A stretch of 64,000 bases of DNA from Nostoc calcicola FACHB-3891 (GTDB lineage: Bacteria; Cyanobacteriota; Cyanobacteriia; Cyanobacteriales; Nostocaceae), in NCBI RefSeq assembly GCF_014697355.1, contig NZ_JACJRQ010000018.1, positions 102,102 through 166,101 of the forward strand, written 5' to 3'. The notes beneath the pieces are model-generated. The model saw only the letters and a list, made by a program, of their open reading frames with translations. It searched no databases and was not told the DNA's origin. Shown piece after piece: positions 17,247-25,231 of the stretch (position 1 is the first letter of the stretch; each line of letters opens with the position of its first letter). The position numbers and the translations under genes were made by a program.

Positions 17247-18959
17247 ATGAAATACATTAATCAAACTAACTTTGCTTTTTTGAGCAAATTTTTTCTTGCT
17301 GCAACATCTGTGGCAATATTTTCACCGATAGCTTCTGTGTATGCAACTTCAGGGTTTTCTACCATCGTCGCCCAAATACCTGATAATTCCACTGAGCAAA
17401 AAATTTTAGCCAATAATCAACCAGAAACAAGTAGTTATACTACTACTATTCAACGGCAAAGTGTAATCAAAAAAAGCCCCACTCAAGTATATGCTAGGAA
17501 TGTTTCAGGAAAAAGACAAAAAACAGCTTTTAGTCTGGCAATTTGGGAACCATCCGGTAATTTGTCAGAAGTAATTGCCAGAGTATCTGTTAAGAGTAAA
17601 CGTGACAATGGCTATTTAAAAGAACGGTTTTTGGGTGATTACAAGTATAAAATTCAGCAAAAAGCAAAATTTGTTAAAGGTTTAAAAGCTAGCGATCGCA
17701 TTGTTGTACGATTGTACGACCTGCAAAACCACTTTATTGGCTATAGCGAATTTGAATGTTTATCGGCAAATACCGCAGTAAACCTGATTTTGTCAGGCAA
17801 ACCTCTAGAATATCGAGTCCTCCGCACCGTTTATGGTATTGATGCTAACCAAGACGGCGCTATCGATGCACGTACTACCACTTACGACTACTTCACTCAA
17901 ATCAGTAACCAAAAGGTTAATTTTCTTAGCGGTTCCCAAACCTTCCAAGCGAATCAATTCCAAGTAGAAAGTTTGTCAAAAGTTTCACCAACCAGTGTTT
18001 ACCCTGTATCTTTCACCCAAGGTGAATTCGCCTTAGTGCGCCAGTCGTTCATTAACGTCTTTAGTTCCGACTTGCCAAAAGTTTTGCGAGTGACTCCTGG
18101 TAGTTTGGTGCAGGTGACTGAAGTCCGGGATAACTCTAGCTACGATATCAGTCAACTGCTGATAAATTATCGCCAAGTTGGGGTATCTCCCACTATCCAA
18201 GTTAACTTTTCTGATGTTTCCACAAACCACTGGGCTAAAGATTTTATTGCCGAATTGTCAGCAATGGAAATTGTTGAGGGTTTTCCTGATGGAACTTTCC
18301 GCCCCGATGCACCGGTAACTCGTGCCCAATTTGCGTCAATGCTGCACAAAGCATTCACAAAGGGGAAAATTCGCCAAGGGATTCCTTTTAAGGATGTCTC
18401 AACTCGATATTGGGCTTACAATGCCATCAGGGATGCTTACCAAATGGGCTTTTTAAATGCCCTTATTGACAAGGATTTCAACCCCACTCAAAGGCTTTCT
18501 CGCCTCGACATTCTGGTAGCTTTAGCCCAGGGACTAAATTATCAAGCCAGCGGTTCTACGGATGCGATTTTATCTGTTTACAACGATGCAACTAATATTC
18601 GTCGCGAACATCGCAGTCTGATTGCTGCACTTACGCAACACGGTATAGTTGTCAACTATCCTAATGTGAATTTGCTCAATGCTGAACGGGTGGCAACCAG
18701 GTCTGAGGTATCTGCTTTGTTATATCAAGCACTCTATAGCACTGGAAAAGTAGGAAATATCTCCTCACAGTACGTTGTTATCCAACAACAGCAGCAAGTT
18801 GCACTTGAGGAACGTACTGAAACTCCAAGGGGACGCGACACAATGCGTCGTCATTGCAACCAAGGTATTGGTAATGGTGCTGAGGGCTGTGACCCTGGTA
18901 ATTCCCATCCCCACGGTAGTAGTAACGACGAAGGTGGACGTACTCCGGGTAACAGATAA
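17247..18959 (+). CDS. Exported SLH-domain protein with a conserved NQG...GNGAEGCDPG tail
   Basis: The 570-residue protein starts with a signal peptide (FLSKFFLAATSVAIFSPIASVYA). Residues about 75-200 form a beta-rich region with an EF-hand-like DANQDGAIDA loop. Three S-layer homology units follow at about 315-370 (FSDVSTNHWAKDFIAEL), 375-430 (FKDVSTRYWAYNAIRDA) and 435-500 (a degenerate one). SLH domains bind cell-wall polymers, so the protein is probably attached to peptidoglycan or outer-membrane-linked polysaccharide. The C-terminus is a low-complexity tail beginning CNQGIGNGAEGCDPGNSHPH and ending in SNDEGGRTPGNR, a motif I have seen at the ends of many bacterial exoproteins. It is convergent with the VOC gene across a palindrome. 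Confidence 0.87.
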   Translation: MKYINQTNFAFLSKFFLAATSVAIFSPIASVYATSGFSTIVAQIPDNSTEQKILANNQPETSSYTTTIQRQSVIKKSPTQVYARNVSGKRQKTAFSLAIWEPSGNLSEVIARVSVKSKRDNGYLKERFLGDYKYKIQQKAKFVKGLKASDRIVVRLYDLQNHFIGYSEFECLSANTAVNLILSGKPLEYRVLRTVYGIDANQDGAIDARTTTYDYFTQISNQKVNFLSGSQTFQANQFQVESLSKVSPTSVYPVSFTQGEFALVRQSFINVFSSDLPKVLRVTPGSLVQVTEVRDNSSYDISQLLINYRQVGVSPTIQVNFSDVSTNHWAKDFIAELSAMEIVEGFPDGTFRPDAPVTRAQFASMLHKAFTKGKIRQGIPFKDVSTRYWAYNAIRDAYQMGFLNALIDKDFNPTQRLSRLDILVALAQGLNYQASGSTDAILSVYNDATNIRREHRSLIAALTQHGIVVNYPNVNLLNAERVATRSEVSALLYQALYSTGKVGNISSQYVVIQQQQQVALEERTETPRGRDTMRRHCNQGIGNGAEGCDPGNSHPHGSSNDEGGRTPGNR

Positions 18960-18968
18960 TACATTGAA

Positions 18969-19403
18969 TTAACTTGTAGAGACGCGATTAATCGCGTCTT
19001 TAACTGTAAAAATAATTTGTTGACCACAAGAAATTTCCAGCGTATGACCATCTGGGTCTCGAAGATAAGCCCAGTAACCAACTGGGGGACCCCAGTCATT
19101 TGGCCCAGCCAGCAGTACGCCCTCTGTGCGTGCCTCATTGCACAGGCGATCGATTTCCTCCTGATTCTGATAAGCTACTCCAAGATGGGAGTGTGGTAAC
19201 AGTACGCCTTCTACTTGAGTTGATTGAATGAGGACGATCGCAAAAGGTCTGGTAAGATCGCTAATCCAAGCAACATCTGATTGAATCGTGCGATCGCTAC
19301 GACGATGTACAACCGTCATTTGGGCATATTTTGTATAAAATGCGATACTTGCATCGACATCACTAACTGCAAGTGCAATATGAGTGAAACCAAGATCGGA
19401 CAT
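18969..19403 (-). CDS. VOC family (glyoxalase/bleomycin resistance-like) protein
   Basis: The 144-residue product has a vicinal oxygen chelate fold: beta-alpha-beta-beta-beta modules starting LGFTHIALAVSDVDASIAFY and ending VGYWAYLRDPDGHTLEIS, with H and E residues at the usual metal-ligand places (H in FTHIAL, E in HTLEIS). The ATG at 19403 is supported by AAGGAGTTATT just upstream; the frame is open 34 codons further but without a better start. The last 12 or so residues translate the palindrome at 18975-18999, so the natural end may have been replaced. The enzyme's substrate is not evident. Confidence 0.88.
   Translation of the reverse strand: MSDLGFTHIALAVSDVDASIAFYTKYAQMTVVHRRSDRTIQSDVAWISDLTRPFAIVLIQSTQVEGVLLPHSHLGVAYQNQEEIDRLCNEARTEGVLLAGPNDWGPPVGYWAYLRDPDGHTLEISCGQQIIFTVKDAINRVSTS
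18975..18999. repeat. GAGACGCGATTAATCGCGTCTT palindrome
   Basis: The palindrome lies in the end of the VOC gene and 15 bases after the stop of the convergent SLH gene. It is followed by T on the plus strand, so it could terminate transcription from the SLH gene. Confidence 0.7.
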
Positions 19404-19456
19404 GATAATAACTCCTTGTATAGACTTGGAGCAAGTTATTAAAAGATATAGCTCAA

Positions 19457-19552
19457 TATAGCAGTTTGCAATTGCATGGAGTATAGACAATTCGTAGGGT
19501 AGCACAGCTGTGCTACCCTACCGTGTACCTCATTCAAATGAAAATCGCTATA
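19457..19552. mobile_element. MITE-like element, TATAGCG family, copy 2
   Basis: A 96-base element runs from TATAGCAGTTT to AAAATCGCTATA, with a central perfect palindrome GTAGGGTAGCACAGCTGTGC plus complement. The ends form imperfect inverted repeats of the same family as 11388-11482. It sits just upstream of the VOC gene start. Confidence 0.7.
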
Positions 19553-19686
19553 TATGTAACCGTATCACTGAGCAACACTAGTCAGATAAATTATTGCTAA
19601 TAGTTTTAATTTATAAATACCTTGGGTAAACTTTTCAAAACCAGGAAACCATATCAGTTTCAGTCTAAAAACGGGACAATAAAATA

Positions 19687-19878
19687 TTATAGTTGGTGTT
19701 CCTTTGTCAAATCGCCTTGAATACCACCAATTGTGCGAATTCTACTTTCGTGGGGATGACCTGTTTTCCAACCAGGAGATTTTCCAGGAGTTTTGGCAGA
19801 TTGGGTAGGTGTACCAATCACTGGTAAAATTCCAGGTATGTAAAACCGTTTCTTTGTGAGGCTGCGCCAAATATGCCG
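19687..19878 (-). pseudogene. Probable C-terminal remnant of a transposase
   Basis: On the minus strand 64 codons are open, starting RHIWRSLTKKRFYIPGILPV and continuing SAKTPGKSPGWKTGHPH, then a stop at 19687-19689. There is no start codon and no upstream body; poly-A follows the left end. Proline/glycine-rich PGKSPGW tails of this kind are known to me from the C-termini of cyanobacterial transposases, so I read it as a decayed IS fragment. That link is from memory and not checked. The rest of 19404-20026 holds GCAAAGGTACGC repeats and the SDR promoter. Confidence 0.45.
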
Positions 19879-20026
19879 CTTTTTTTTTTAACGCAAAGGT
19901 ACGCGGAGGTTAACGCAAAGGTACGCAGAGGTTTGTCCCAGAATAATTAGGCGCATCTTCATAGAGAATTGGTATAAAATCTACATAATTTAACTAAATT
20001 CTGAATAATGTTAAAAGTATTTAATT

Positions 20027-20815
20027 ATGAAACAATTTACTGATAAAGTTGTTCTGATTACAGGAGGTAATTCTGGTATTGGCAAAGCTACAGCATTAGC
20101 TTTTGCTGAGTTAGGGGCAAAAGTAGTGATTGCTGGCAGGAAAATTAAAGAAGGTGAAGAGACTGTTAATTTAATTGAAAAAGCTGGTAGTCAAAGTATT
20201 TTTATCCCTACAGATATTACTCAAGAAACAGAAGTTAAAAATTTAATTAGCCAAACAATTAAAACTTTTGGTCGTTTAGATTATGCATTTAATAATGCTG
20301 GAACTCCTGGAATTCTCAAAGTCAATATAGATGATTCTGAAGAAAATTGGAATCAGGTTATTAATACTAATTTAAAAGGAGTTTGGCTATGCATGAAATA
20401 TCAAATTCCGGAAATGCTGAAAAATGGTGGTGGTGCTATTGTAAATAATGCTTCTATTCGAGGATTGATTGCTGCTAATTTAAATAATGAGCAAGGAAAT
20501 CAACCACAACATAATATTCATTTTTATTGTACTAGCAAACACGCCGTTTTAGGACTTACGAAATCTTTAGCTGCACAATACGCTAAGGATGGTATTAGAA
20601 TTAATGCTGTTTGCCCAGGAACTATTGTAACTCCTATGGTTATGTCAGCTTTAAGTGAGGAAACAATAAAATCTTATGGCAATCAATATCCCATAAAACG
20701 ATTAGGTACAGCGGAAGAAATTGCTCAAGCAGTATTATGGTTATGTTCAGATTCAGCTAGTTTTATGATTGGACATTCACTAGTTTTAGATGGTGGTTTA
20801 ACTATTCAACATTAG
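20027..20815 (+). CDS. Short-chain dehydrogenase/reductase
   Basis: A classical SDR oxidoreductase of 262 residues. The nucleotide loop TGGNSGIGKA, the NNAG motif, the catalytic Y167-x-x-x-K171 (FYCTSKHAV) and the C-terminal SASFMIGHSLVLDGG are all present. A basic residue after the second strand (AGRKIKEG) suggests NADP preference. The coding sequence is more AT-rich than its neighbours, with few HIP1 sites, which may indicate a recent arrival. It is monocistronic between repeat blocks. The substrate is not predictable; glucose/ribitol dehydrogenase-like and 3-oxoacyl-ACP reductase-like enzymes share these motifs. Confidence 0.92.
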   Translation: MKQFTDKVVLITGGNSGIGKATALAFAELGAKVVIAGRKIKEGEETVNLIEKAGSQSIFIPTDITQETEVKNLISQTIKTFGRLDYAFNNAGTPGILKVNIDDSEENWNQVINTNLKGVWLCMKYQIPEMLKNGGGAIVNNASIRGLIAANLNNEQGNQPQHNIHFYCTSKHAVLGLTKSLAAQYAKDGIRINAVCPGTIVTPMVMSALSEETIKSYGNQYPIKRLGTAEEIAQAVLWLCSDSASFMIGHSLVLDGGLTIQH

Positions 20816-20844
20816 TTTTAGAGCAGATTGCAGGTAAATCAGAT

Positions 20845-21180
20845 GAAGAAGGGGAAGGGGAAAGGGGGAAAGGGGTCTTAGGGTTCCTCATACTTTAAAA
20901 ATAGGGGTTTCAAAATATGGACGCTGATGTTTATCGCACTGCGTGTCTGGTAAAACCTTCTTTTAATATTCTCCACAATTAAGATAGGGGCTTTATACCG
21001 TGTGGGGGAAGGGGGAAGGGGGAAAGGGAAAGGGGCAAAGGTTAAATTTATCCCTTTACCCTTTAACCTTTTCCCCTGTTTTTAATTCTTACCCTTTACC
21101 CTTTACCCTTTAACCTTTTCCCCTGTTTTTAATTCTTACCCTTTTCCCCTTACCCTTTCCCCTTTCCCCCTTCTCGGTAA
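20845..21180. repeat. G-rich and C-rich heptamer arrays
   Basis: GGGGAAGGGGAAAGGGGG runs (20848-20875, 21003-21040) are followed by C-rich runs CCCTTTACCCTTTAACCTTTTCCCC (21048-21175). A direct duplication of CCCTTTAACCTTTTCCCCTG is visible. The 559-base spacer between the SDR and MBL genes holds this block and the element at 21196-21295; no gene is supported. Confidence 0.75.
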
Positions 21181-21195
21181 AAATATGCGGTTTGA

Positions 21196-21295
21196 GGGAC
21201 TTCCAAGCAAAAAAACATTCGATAGTACGGTAGCACAGCTGTGCTACCAGAAAAATGTACAAATAATTTGGGATAGTTTATTTTCTAGAAGTCCC
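21196..21295. mobile_element. MITE-like element, GGGACTTCCA family, copy 1
   Basis: A 100-base element with ends GGGACTTCCAAG and TTCTAGAAGTCCC (inverted repeats). Its interior carries the GTAGCACAGCTGTGCTAC palindrome that is also the core of the TATAGCG family. A second copy lies at 55765-55885 with a different interior. It abuts the promoter of the MBL-fold gene. Confidence 0.7.
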
Positions 21296-21374
21296 TGAAA
21301 TGATTTTTTGGGAGTGCCTACAAGAAAGCTGACACCATTGATAATAAAGATAGGCGTTATCTTTACAAAATTTT

Positions 21375-22154
21375 ATGTTCTTAACTTGGTTCGACAGCAA
21401 TAGTTGGCTGCTGGAAATCGGCGGGAAACGGATACTAATCGACCCTTGGCTAGTTGGTTCGTTAATTTTCAGTAATTTGGAGTGGTTATTTAAGGGGTGG
21501 CGATCGCAAGAGCGCCCAATACCTGAGAACATTGATTTAATTCTGCTATCTCAGGGTTTAGAAGACCATGCTCACCCACCAACACTCAAGCAGCTAGACC
21601 ATAATATCAAGGTTGTAGCTTCTCCCAATGCAGCTAAGGTAGTACAGCAATTAGGTTACACCCAGGTGACTACTCTCGCTCATGGTGAGACTTTTACTTT
21701 AGATAATCAAATTGAAATCGAGGCTTTTCCTGGTTCGCCCATTGGCCCCACTCTCGTGGAAAATAGTTATCTCCTGAAAGAATTGAAAAGTGGTTTAACT
21801 TTATACTACGAACCTCACGGATATCATTCTCCAGAAATTAAGCAAGCTGCACCTATCGATGTAGCGATTACACCGTTTATTGACATGACGTTACCTTTAC
21901 TAGGGCCGATTATTAAAGGAAAAAATAGTGCTTTAGAGGTAGCAAAATCGTTACAACCTCAAGTAATATTACCCACAGCGGCTGGTGGTGATGTGACATT
22001 TGAGGGATTGCTGATGAAATTGATTCAGACGAAAGGAAGTGGTGCGGAATTTCGTTCGCTATTAGAGAAAAACAATCTCTCGACGCGGGTGATGGAACCG
22101 ACACCAGGCGATCGCTTTGAATTACCATTAGAAAAGCGAGCCTTAGCAATCTAA
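21375..22154 (+). CDS. MBL-fold metallo-hydrolase-like protein with an incomplete zinc motif
   Basis: The 259-residue protein belongs to the metallo-beta-lactamase superfamily: it starts FLTWFDSNSWLLEIGGKRIL with the IDPW motif, has a SQGLEDHAHP segment where the family has HxHxDH, a LYYEPHGYHS segment and a final domain with VILPTAAGGDV. Only the Asp and last His of the metal motif are kept; the first two His are Q and L. Related cyanobacterial proteins (UlaG-like branch) keep this altered motif, so it may bind one metal or act without hydrolysis. It is a single gene with no informative neighbours. Confidence 0.82.
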   Translation: MFLTWFDSNSWLLEIGGKRILIDPWLVGSLIFSNLEWLFKGWRSQERPIPENIDLILLSQGLEDHAHPPTLKQLDHNIKVVASPNAAKVVQQLGYTQVTTLAHGETFTLDNQIEIEAFPGSPIGPTLVENSYLLKELKSGLTLYYEPHGYHSPEIKQAAPIDVAITPFIDMTLPLLGPIIKGKNSALEVAKSLQPQVILPTAAGGDVTFEGLLMKLIQTKGSGAEFRSLLEKNNLSTRVMEPTPGDRFELPLEKRALAI

Positions 22155-22358
22155 CTCTCATACCAATTTGGGATTTTAGATTTTGGATTTTGGATTAAAA
22201 GCGTTTAGACAATTTCCTATCCCAATTTGGTATCAGACGCAACCAAAATAAATACCTAACCATCGCCAATTCCTGACAAGGGTTGGCGCTTGAATTATTA
22301 CTTGTGAAGTTGAAATCTAATCTTCTTGATTTCGTCGAATTGTGCGCGAAACAAAGAG

Positions 22359-22617
22359 TATAGCGGTTCCCATTCAGATGCGGTACAACATTATATCGCC
22401 AGGTGTAGGGAACAGTCCCGTGCTGACTTTTCACGGGATCTGGAAAACCTCTCTCTAAATCTCTCTCCTACAAGGAGAGAGACTTTGAATCTTCCCCCTT
22501 CCCTTGTAGGGAAGGGGGTTAGGGGGTTAGGTTTTTCGTTGGCTTTTCCACATGACGTGAAAAGTCAGCACTGCCGTGCCCCTACAGGTGTACCTCAGTA
22601 GTTCGGGAAACGCTATA
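22359..22617. mobile_element. Longer MITE-like element, TATAGCG family, with nested palindrome
   Basis: The 259-base element begins TATAGCGGTTCCC and ends GGGAAACGCTATA. Inside, GTGCTGACTTTTCACG and its complement CGTGAAAAGTCAGCAC form a second, nested inverted repeat around CTCTCTCCTACAAGGAGAGAG and GAAGGGGGTTAGGGGG stretches. It looks like a TATAGCG element enlarged by another repeat. The 22155-22661 spacer has no gene; GAATTCTGACTCCT repeats follow at 22618-22660. Confidence 0.65.
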
Positions 22618-22661
22618 TTCTGACTCCTGAATTCTGACTCCTGAATTCTGACTCCTGACTC

Positions 22662-23678
22662 CTATTTATTCATATTATTCTGCACATAAACTTCTCTGAC
22701 TGGAAAGGGAATACTAATCCCTGCTTCCTGATAGCGTTTGTGCAATTTTTTAATAAATATATGTTTACCAATGCGCTGGTCAAAAAATTCACTGACTCGC
22801 ATATATAGCGTGAAATCTATACTAAAATCACCAAAGGTGTGAAATCTAATATATGGTTCATTGGCAATTAACTTGGGTGCAATTTCTTGCATAACTTCCT
22901 TCGCAACTTCCACAGTCACTTTTTCAACTTGTTCCAAGTCACTATCATAACTGACACCGACATTAATCGTTAAAGTTATTTCTTTCGCGGGTAAATGATA
23001 GTTAGTGAAAATTGCCGACGCTAATTTAGAATTTGGTACAATTACTACGTTATTGGAAACTTCTTTGATTGTCGTATTGCGCCATGTGATGTCTGTAACA
23101 TAACCTTCCTGTCCAGCATCTAGTTTAACATAGTCTCCGGTTCTAACTTGCTTAGAAATAATTAAGTAAAAACCAGAAAATAAATTTGCTAGAGTGTCTT
23201 GAAGTGCCAAACCAACTGCTAGACCACCAATACCTAAAGTCGTGACAATTGGCGTAATTTCAACACCGACAGTTTGTAATAATATTAATGTTCCCAAAAG
23301 TAAAACAGTAGCCTTAGCAAGATTAGAAACGAGTGAAGTAGGAACTCCTTCTGCCCTTTGAATAAATAAATTAACAAAACCAGCAGTAAGTCTCGCCAAG
23401 ACTAAGGTCACTGAATACAAAAATGCGATGGTGAGAATTTTTTGCAGCACAGTGACAACATCTGGTCTCAGGGGAGAACTGAGAACTGCCCAAAAAAAAC
23501 CGCCAATCACAAACCAAATAAAGGTCATGCGGTGCAGGGAGTGAAATATAATATTTCCTCCGGCAATCCGTTTATTTTTAACGAATATTTCGAGTTTTTT
23601 GAAGATAACTTTTTCAGCAATTATTCCAGCCAGTAAACCAGCTAAAATAAAGGCGATCGGCGGAATCCATTCCATCAT
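22662..23678 (-). CDS. Mechanosensitive ion channel of the MscS family
   Basis: A small-conductance mechanosensitive channel that opens under membrane tension to release solutes. It has an N-terminal hydrophobic helix (IAFILAGLLAGIIAEKVIF), two or three more helices and the pore helix GIGGLAVGLALQDTLANLFS, rich in Gly and Ala as in MscS TM3. The beta domain follows (VRTGDYVKLDAGQEGYV, NNVVIVPNSKL), then the C-terminal alpha/beta domain ending in VREVYVQN. With the ATG at 23678 the product is 338 residues, similar to the 286 of E. coli MscS plus one extra helix. The open frame begins at a TTG 14 codons upstream, which I do not use. Confidence 0.93.
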   Translation of the reverse strand: MMEWIPPIAFILAGLLAGIIAEKVIFKKLEIFVKNKRIAGGNIIFHSLHRMTFIWFVIGGFFWAVLSSPLRPDVVTVLQKILTIAFLYSVTLVLARLTAGFVNLFIQRAEGVPTSLVSNLAKATVLLLGTLILLQTVGVEITPIVTTLGIGGLAVGLALQDTLANLFSGFYLIISKQVRTGDYVKLDAGQEGYVTDITWRNTTIKEVSNNVVIVPNSKLASAIFTNYHLPAKEITLTINVGVSYDSDLEQVEKVTVEVAKEVMQEIAPKLIANEPYIRFHTFGDFSIDFTLYMRVSEFFDQRIGKHIFIKKLHKRYQEAGISIPFPVREVYVQNNMNK

Positions 23679-23759
23679 ATCAATTTTCAAGTTTGAGTTT
23701 GAGATTAAAATAGTTAACAATGTTGTTGTGATTATGGCTAAATTTTACCTTGTTAGTTG

Positions 23760-23900
23760 TCAGAGTTTATAGCCAAGTTGTTCGACTTGGCTAATTATTC
23801 GTTGTTGCCAAATAATTTTTTGGCGATTGGAGTTTGTCCACCATTGGGGGATGGTAGTGAAGTAATTGGGATTTTGTAGATTATTGTTACCCTGTTGTTA
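23760..23900 (-). pseudogene. Short gene remnant (C-terminal fragment)
   Basis: The minus strand has about 43 open codons ending at a TGA at 23760-23762: NNLQNPNYFTTIPQWWTNSN, then RQKIIWQQRIISQVEQLGYK. The composition is protein-like, but there is no start codon and a stop lies just upstream. I take it as the end of a lost gene between the MscS and histone-deacetylase genes; I cannot name the family. Confidence 0.35.
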
Positions 23901-24039
23901 GACAATCTTCATAAGTGCTGTTTGGTTCCAGTCTAAATAACTTTTGCATAAATGCAAACATCTAAAAACAGTCTGATGAATGATTACCAGACAATCTCTA
24001 GATATATTTGACACCAAACTATGGTTCAAAATTAATAAC

Positions 24040-24957
24040 ATGGACTTGCCAATTATTTACCATCCAGATTACGTTGCACCATTACCTGAAGGACATCGAT
24101 TCCCAATGTCCAAATTCCGACAACTCTACGAATTGCTATTAGCTGATGGTGTGGCAAATCAAGAACAATTTCATACGCCTGAACGTCCCCCGACAGAATC
24201 GATCGAGTTAGTCCACACCCCAAACTACGTTCAAGCTTATTGTGAAGGAACTCTAGAACCCAAAGCACTGCGTCGCATTGGGTTACCTTGGAGTCCAGCG
24301 CTGGCAAATCGTACCTGTGTAGCGGTTGGTGGTACAATCCTCACAGCTAAGTTGGCACTGAGTCAAGGTTTAGCTTGTAATACGGCTGGTGGGACTCATC
24401 ATGCTTTTCCCAGTTATGGATCTGGTTTTTGTATTTTCAACGATTTAGCGATCGCCTGTCGCGTTTTACAAAAACTCGGACTTGTGCAAAAAATTCTCAT
24501 TGTAGATTTAGACGTTCATCAAGGAGACGGCACCGCTTTTATCTTCCAAGACGATGAGAGTGTTTTTACCTTCTCCATGCACTGCGAAGTCAATTTCCCC
24601 GGTACCAAACAAAACAGCGATTTGGATGTTCCTTTAGCCGTGGGAATGGAAGATGATACTTATTTGCAAACATTGGCGAATTACTTACCAGATTTATTAT
24701 CTAAAGTCAAGCCAGATATAGTATTTTATGATGCAGGTGTAGATCCTCATATAGGCGATCGCTTGGGAAAATTAGCCTTAACTGATACTGGGATTTTCCG
24801 TCGGGAAATGCAGGTTTTAAGTACTTGTATGAGTGCTGGTTATCCTGTCGCCTGCGTCATTGGTGGCGGTTATGCTGACGATCTGAAATCTCTCGTTTGG
24901 CGACACTCCTTACTGCATCGTGCCGCAAGTCAAGTTTATCGACAGTACAAACTTTAG
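24040..24957 (+). CDS. Histone deacetylase family zinc hydrolase
   Basis: An arginase/deacetylase-fold enzyme that removes acetyl groups from lysine, polyamine or small-molecule amides. Zinc ligands and catalytic residues are in place: H120-H121 in GGTHHAFP, D158 and H160 in VDLDVHQGDG, D235 in DAGVDPHIGDRLG, and the final GGGYADD loop. The ATG at 24040 begins MDLPIIYHPDYVAPLPEGHR and gives 305 residues, the usual length for bacterial class members; 20 extra codons upstream have no protein-like pattern. Bacterial relatives include acetoin-utilisation AcuC and polyamine deacetylases. Substrate unknown. It is monocistronic. Confidence 0.92.
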   Translation: MDLPIIYHPDYVAPLPEGHRFPMSKFRQLYELLLADGVANQEQFHTPERPPTESIELVHTPNYVQAYCEGTLEPKALRRIGLPWSPALANRTCVAVGGTILTAKLALSQGLACNTAGGTHHAFPSYGSGFCIFNDLAIACRVLQKLGLVQKILIVDLDVHQGDGTAFIFQDDESVFTFSMHCEVNFPGTKQNSDLDVPLAVGMEDDTYLQTLANYLPDLLSKVKPDIVFYDAGVDPHIGDRLGKLALTDTGIFRREMQVLSTCMSAGYPVACVIGGGYADDLKSLVWRHSLLHRAASQVYRQYKL

Positions 24958-25047
24958 GCTTCTGAGAAAAATCCTGATATATTATTTGAAAGACAAATGA
25001 AAATTAATAAATTGAAAGTTTTGCTAAATCTAGGGATGAATATTTCA

Positions 25048-25182
25048 CGCAGAGGTGCAGAGTCGCAGAGAGTAAGAATTGAGAAGACTTGTTTTTTGCA
25101 TTTCATATTTAAGTTCAGTAACGCCAATTAAAGAGTACCATCTCATATCTCTCTCTGCACCTCTGCGTCTCTGCGTGAGACA
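25048..25182. repeat. Facing GCAGAGG / CCTCTGC repeats
   Basis: CACGCAGAGGTGCAGAGTCG at 25048 onward is matched by its complement CTCTGCACCTCTGCGTCTCTGC at about 25154-25180, about 80 bases apart. The pair can form a long hairpin upstream of the helicase gene. The same repeat family is seen at 47648-47748 and 49171-49205. Confidence 0.75.
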
Positions 25183-25231
25183 AAAGTGTCCATGAACTAT
25201 CTCTATTCATCGTCAGCAAAGGCACTATTGG

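Noticed and set aside
22326..22601. 91-codon frame in the 22155-22661 spacer
   Set aside because: It translates the nested palindromes of the mobile-like element.
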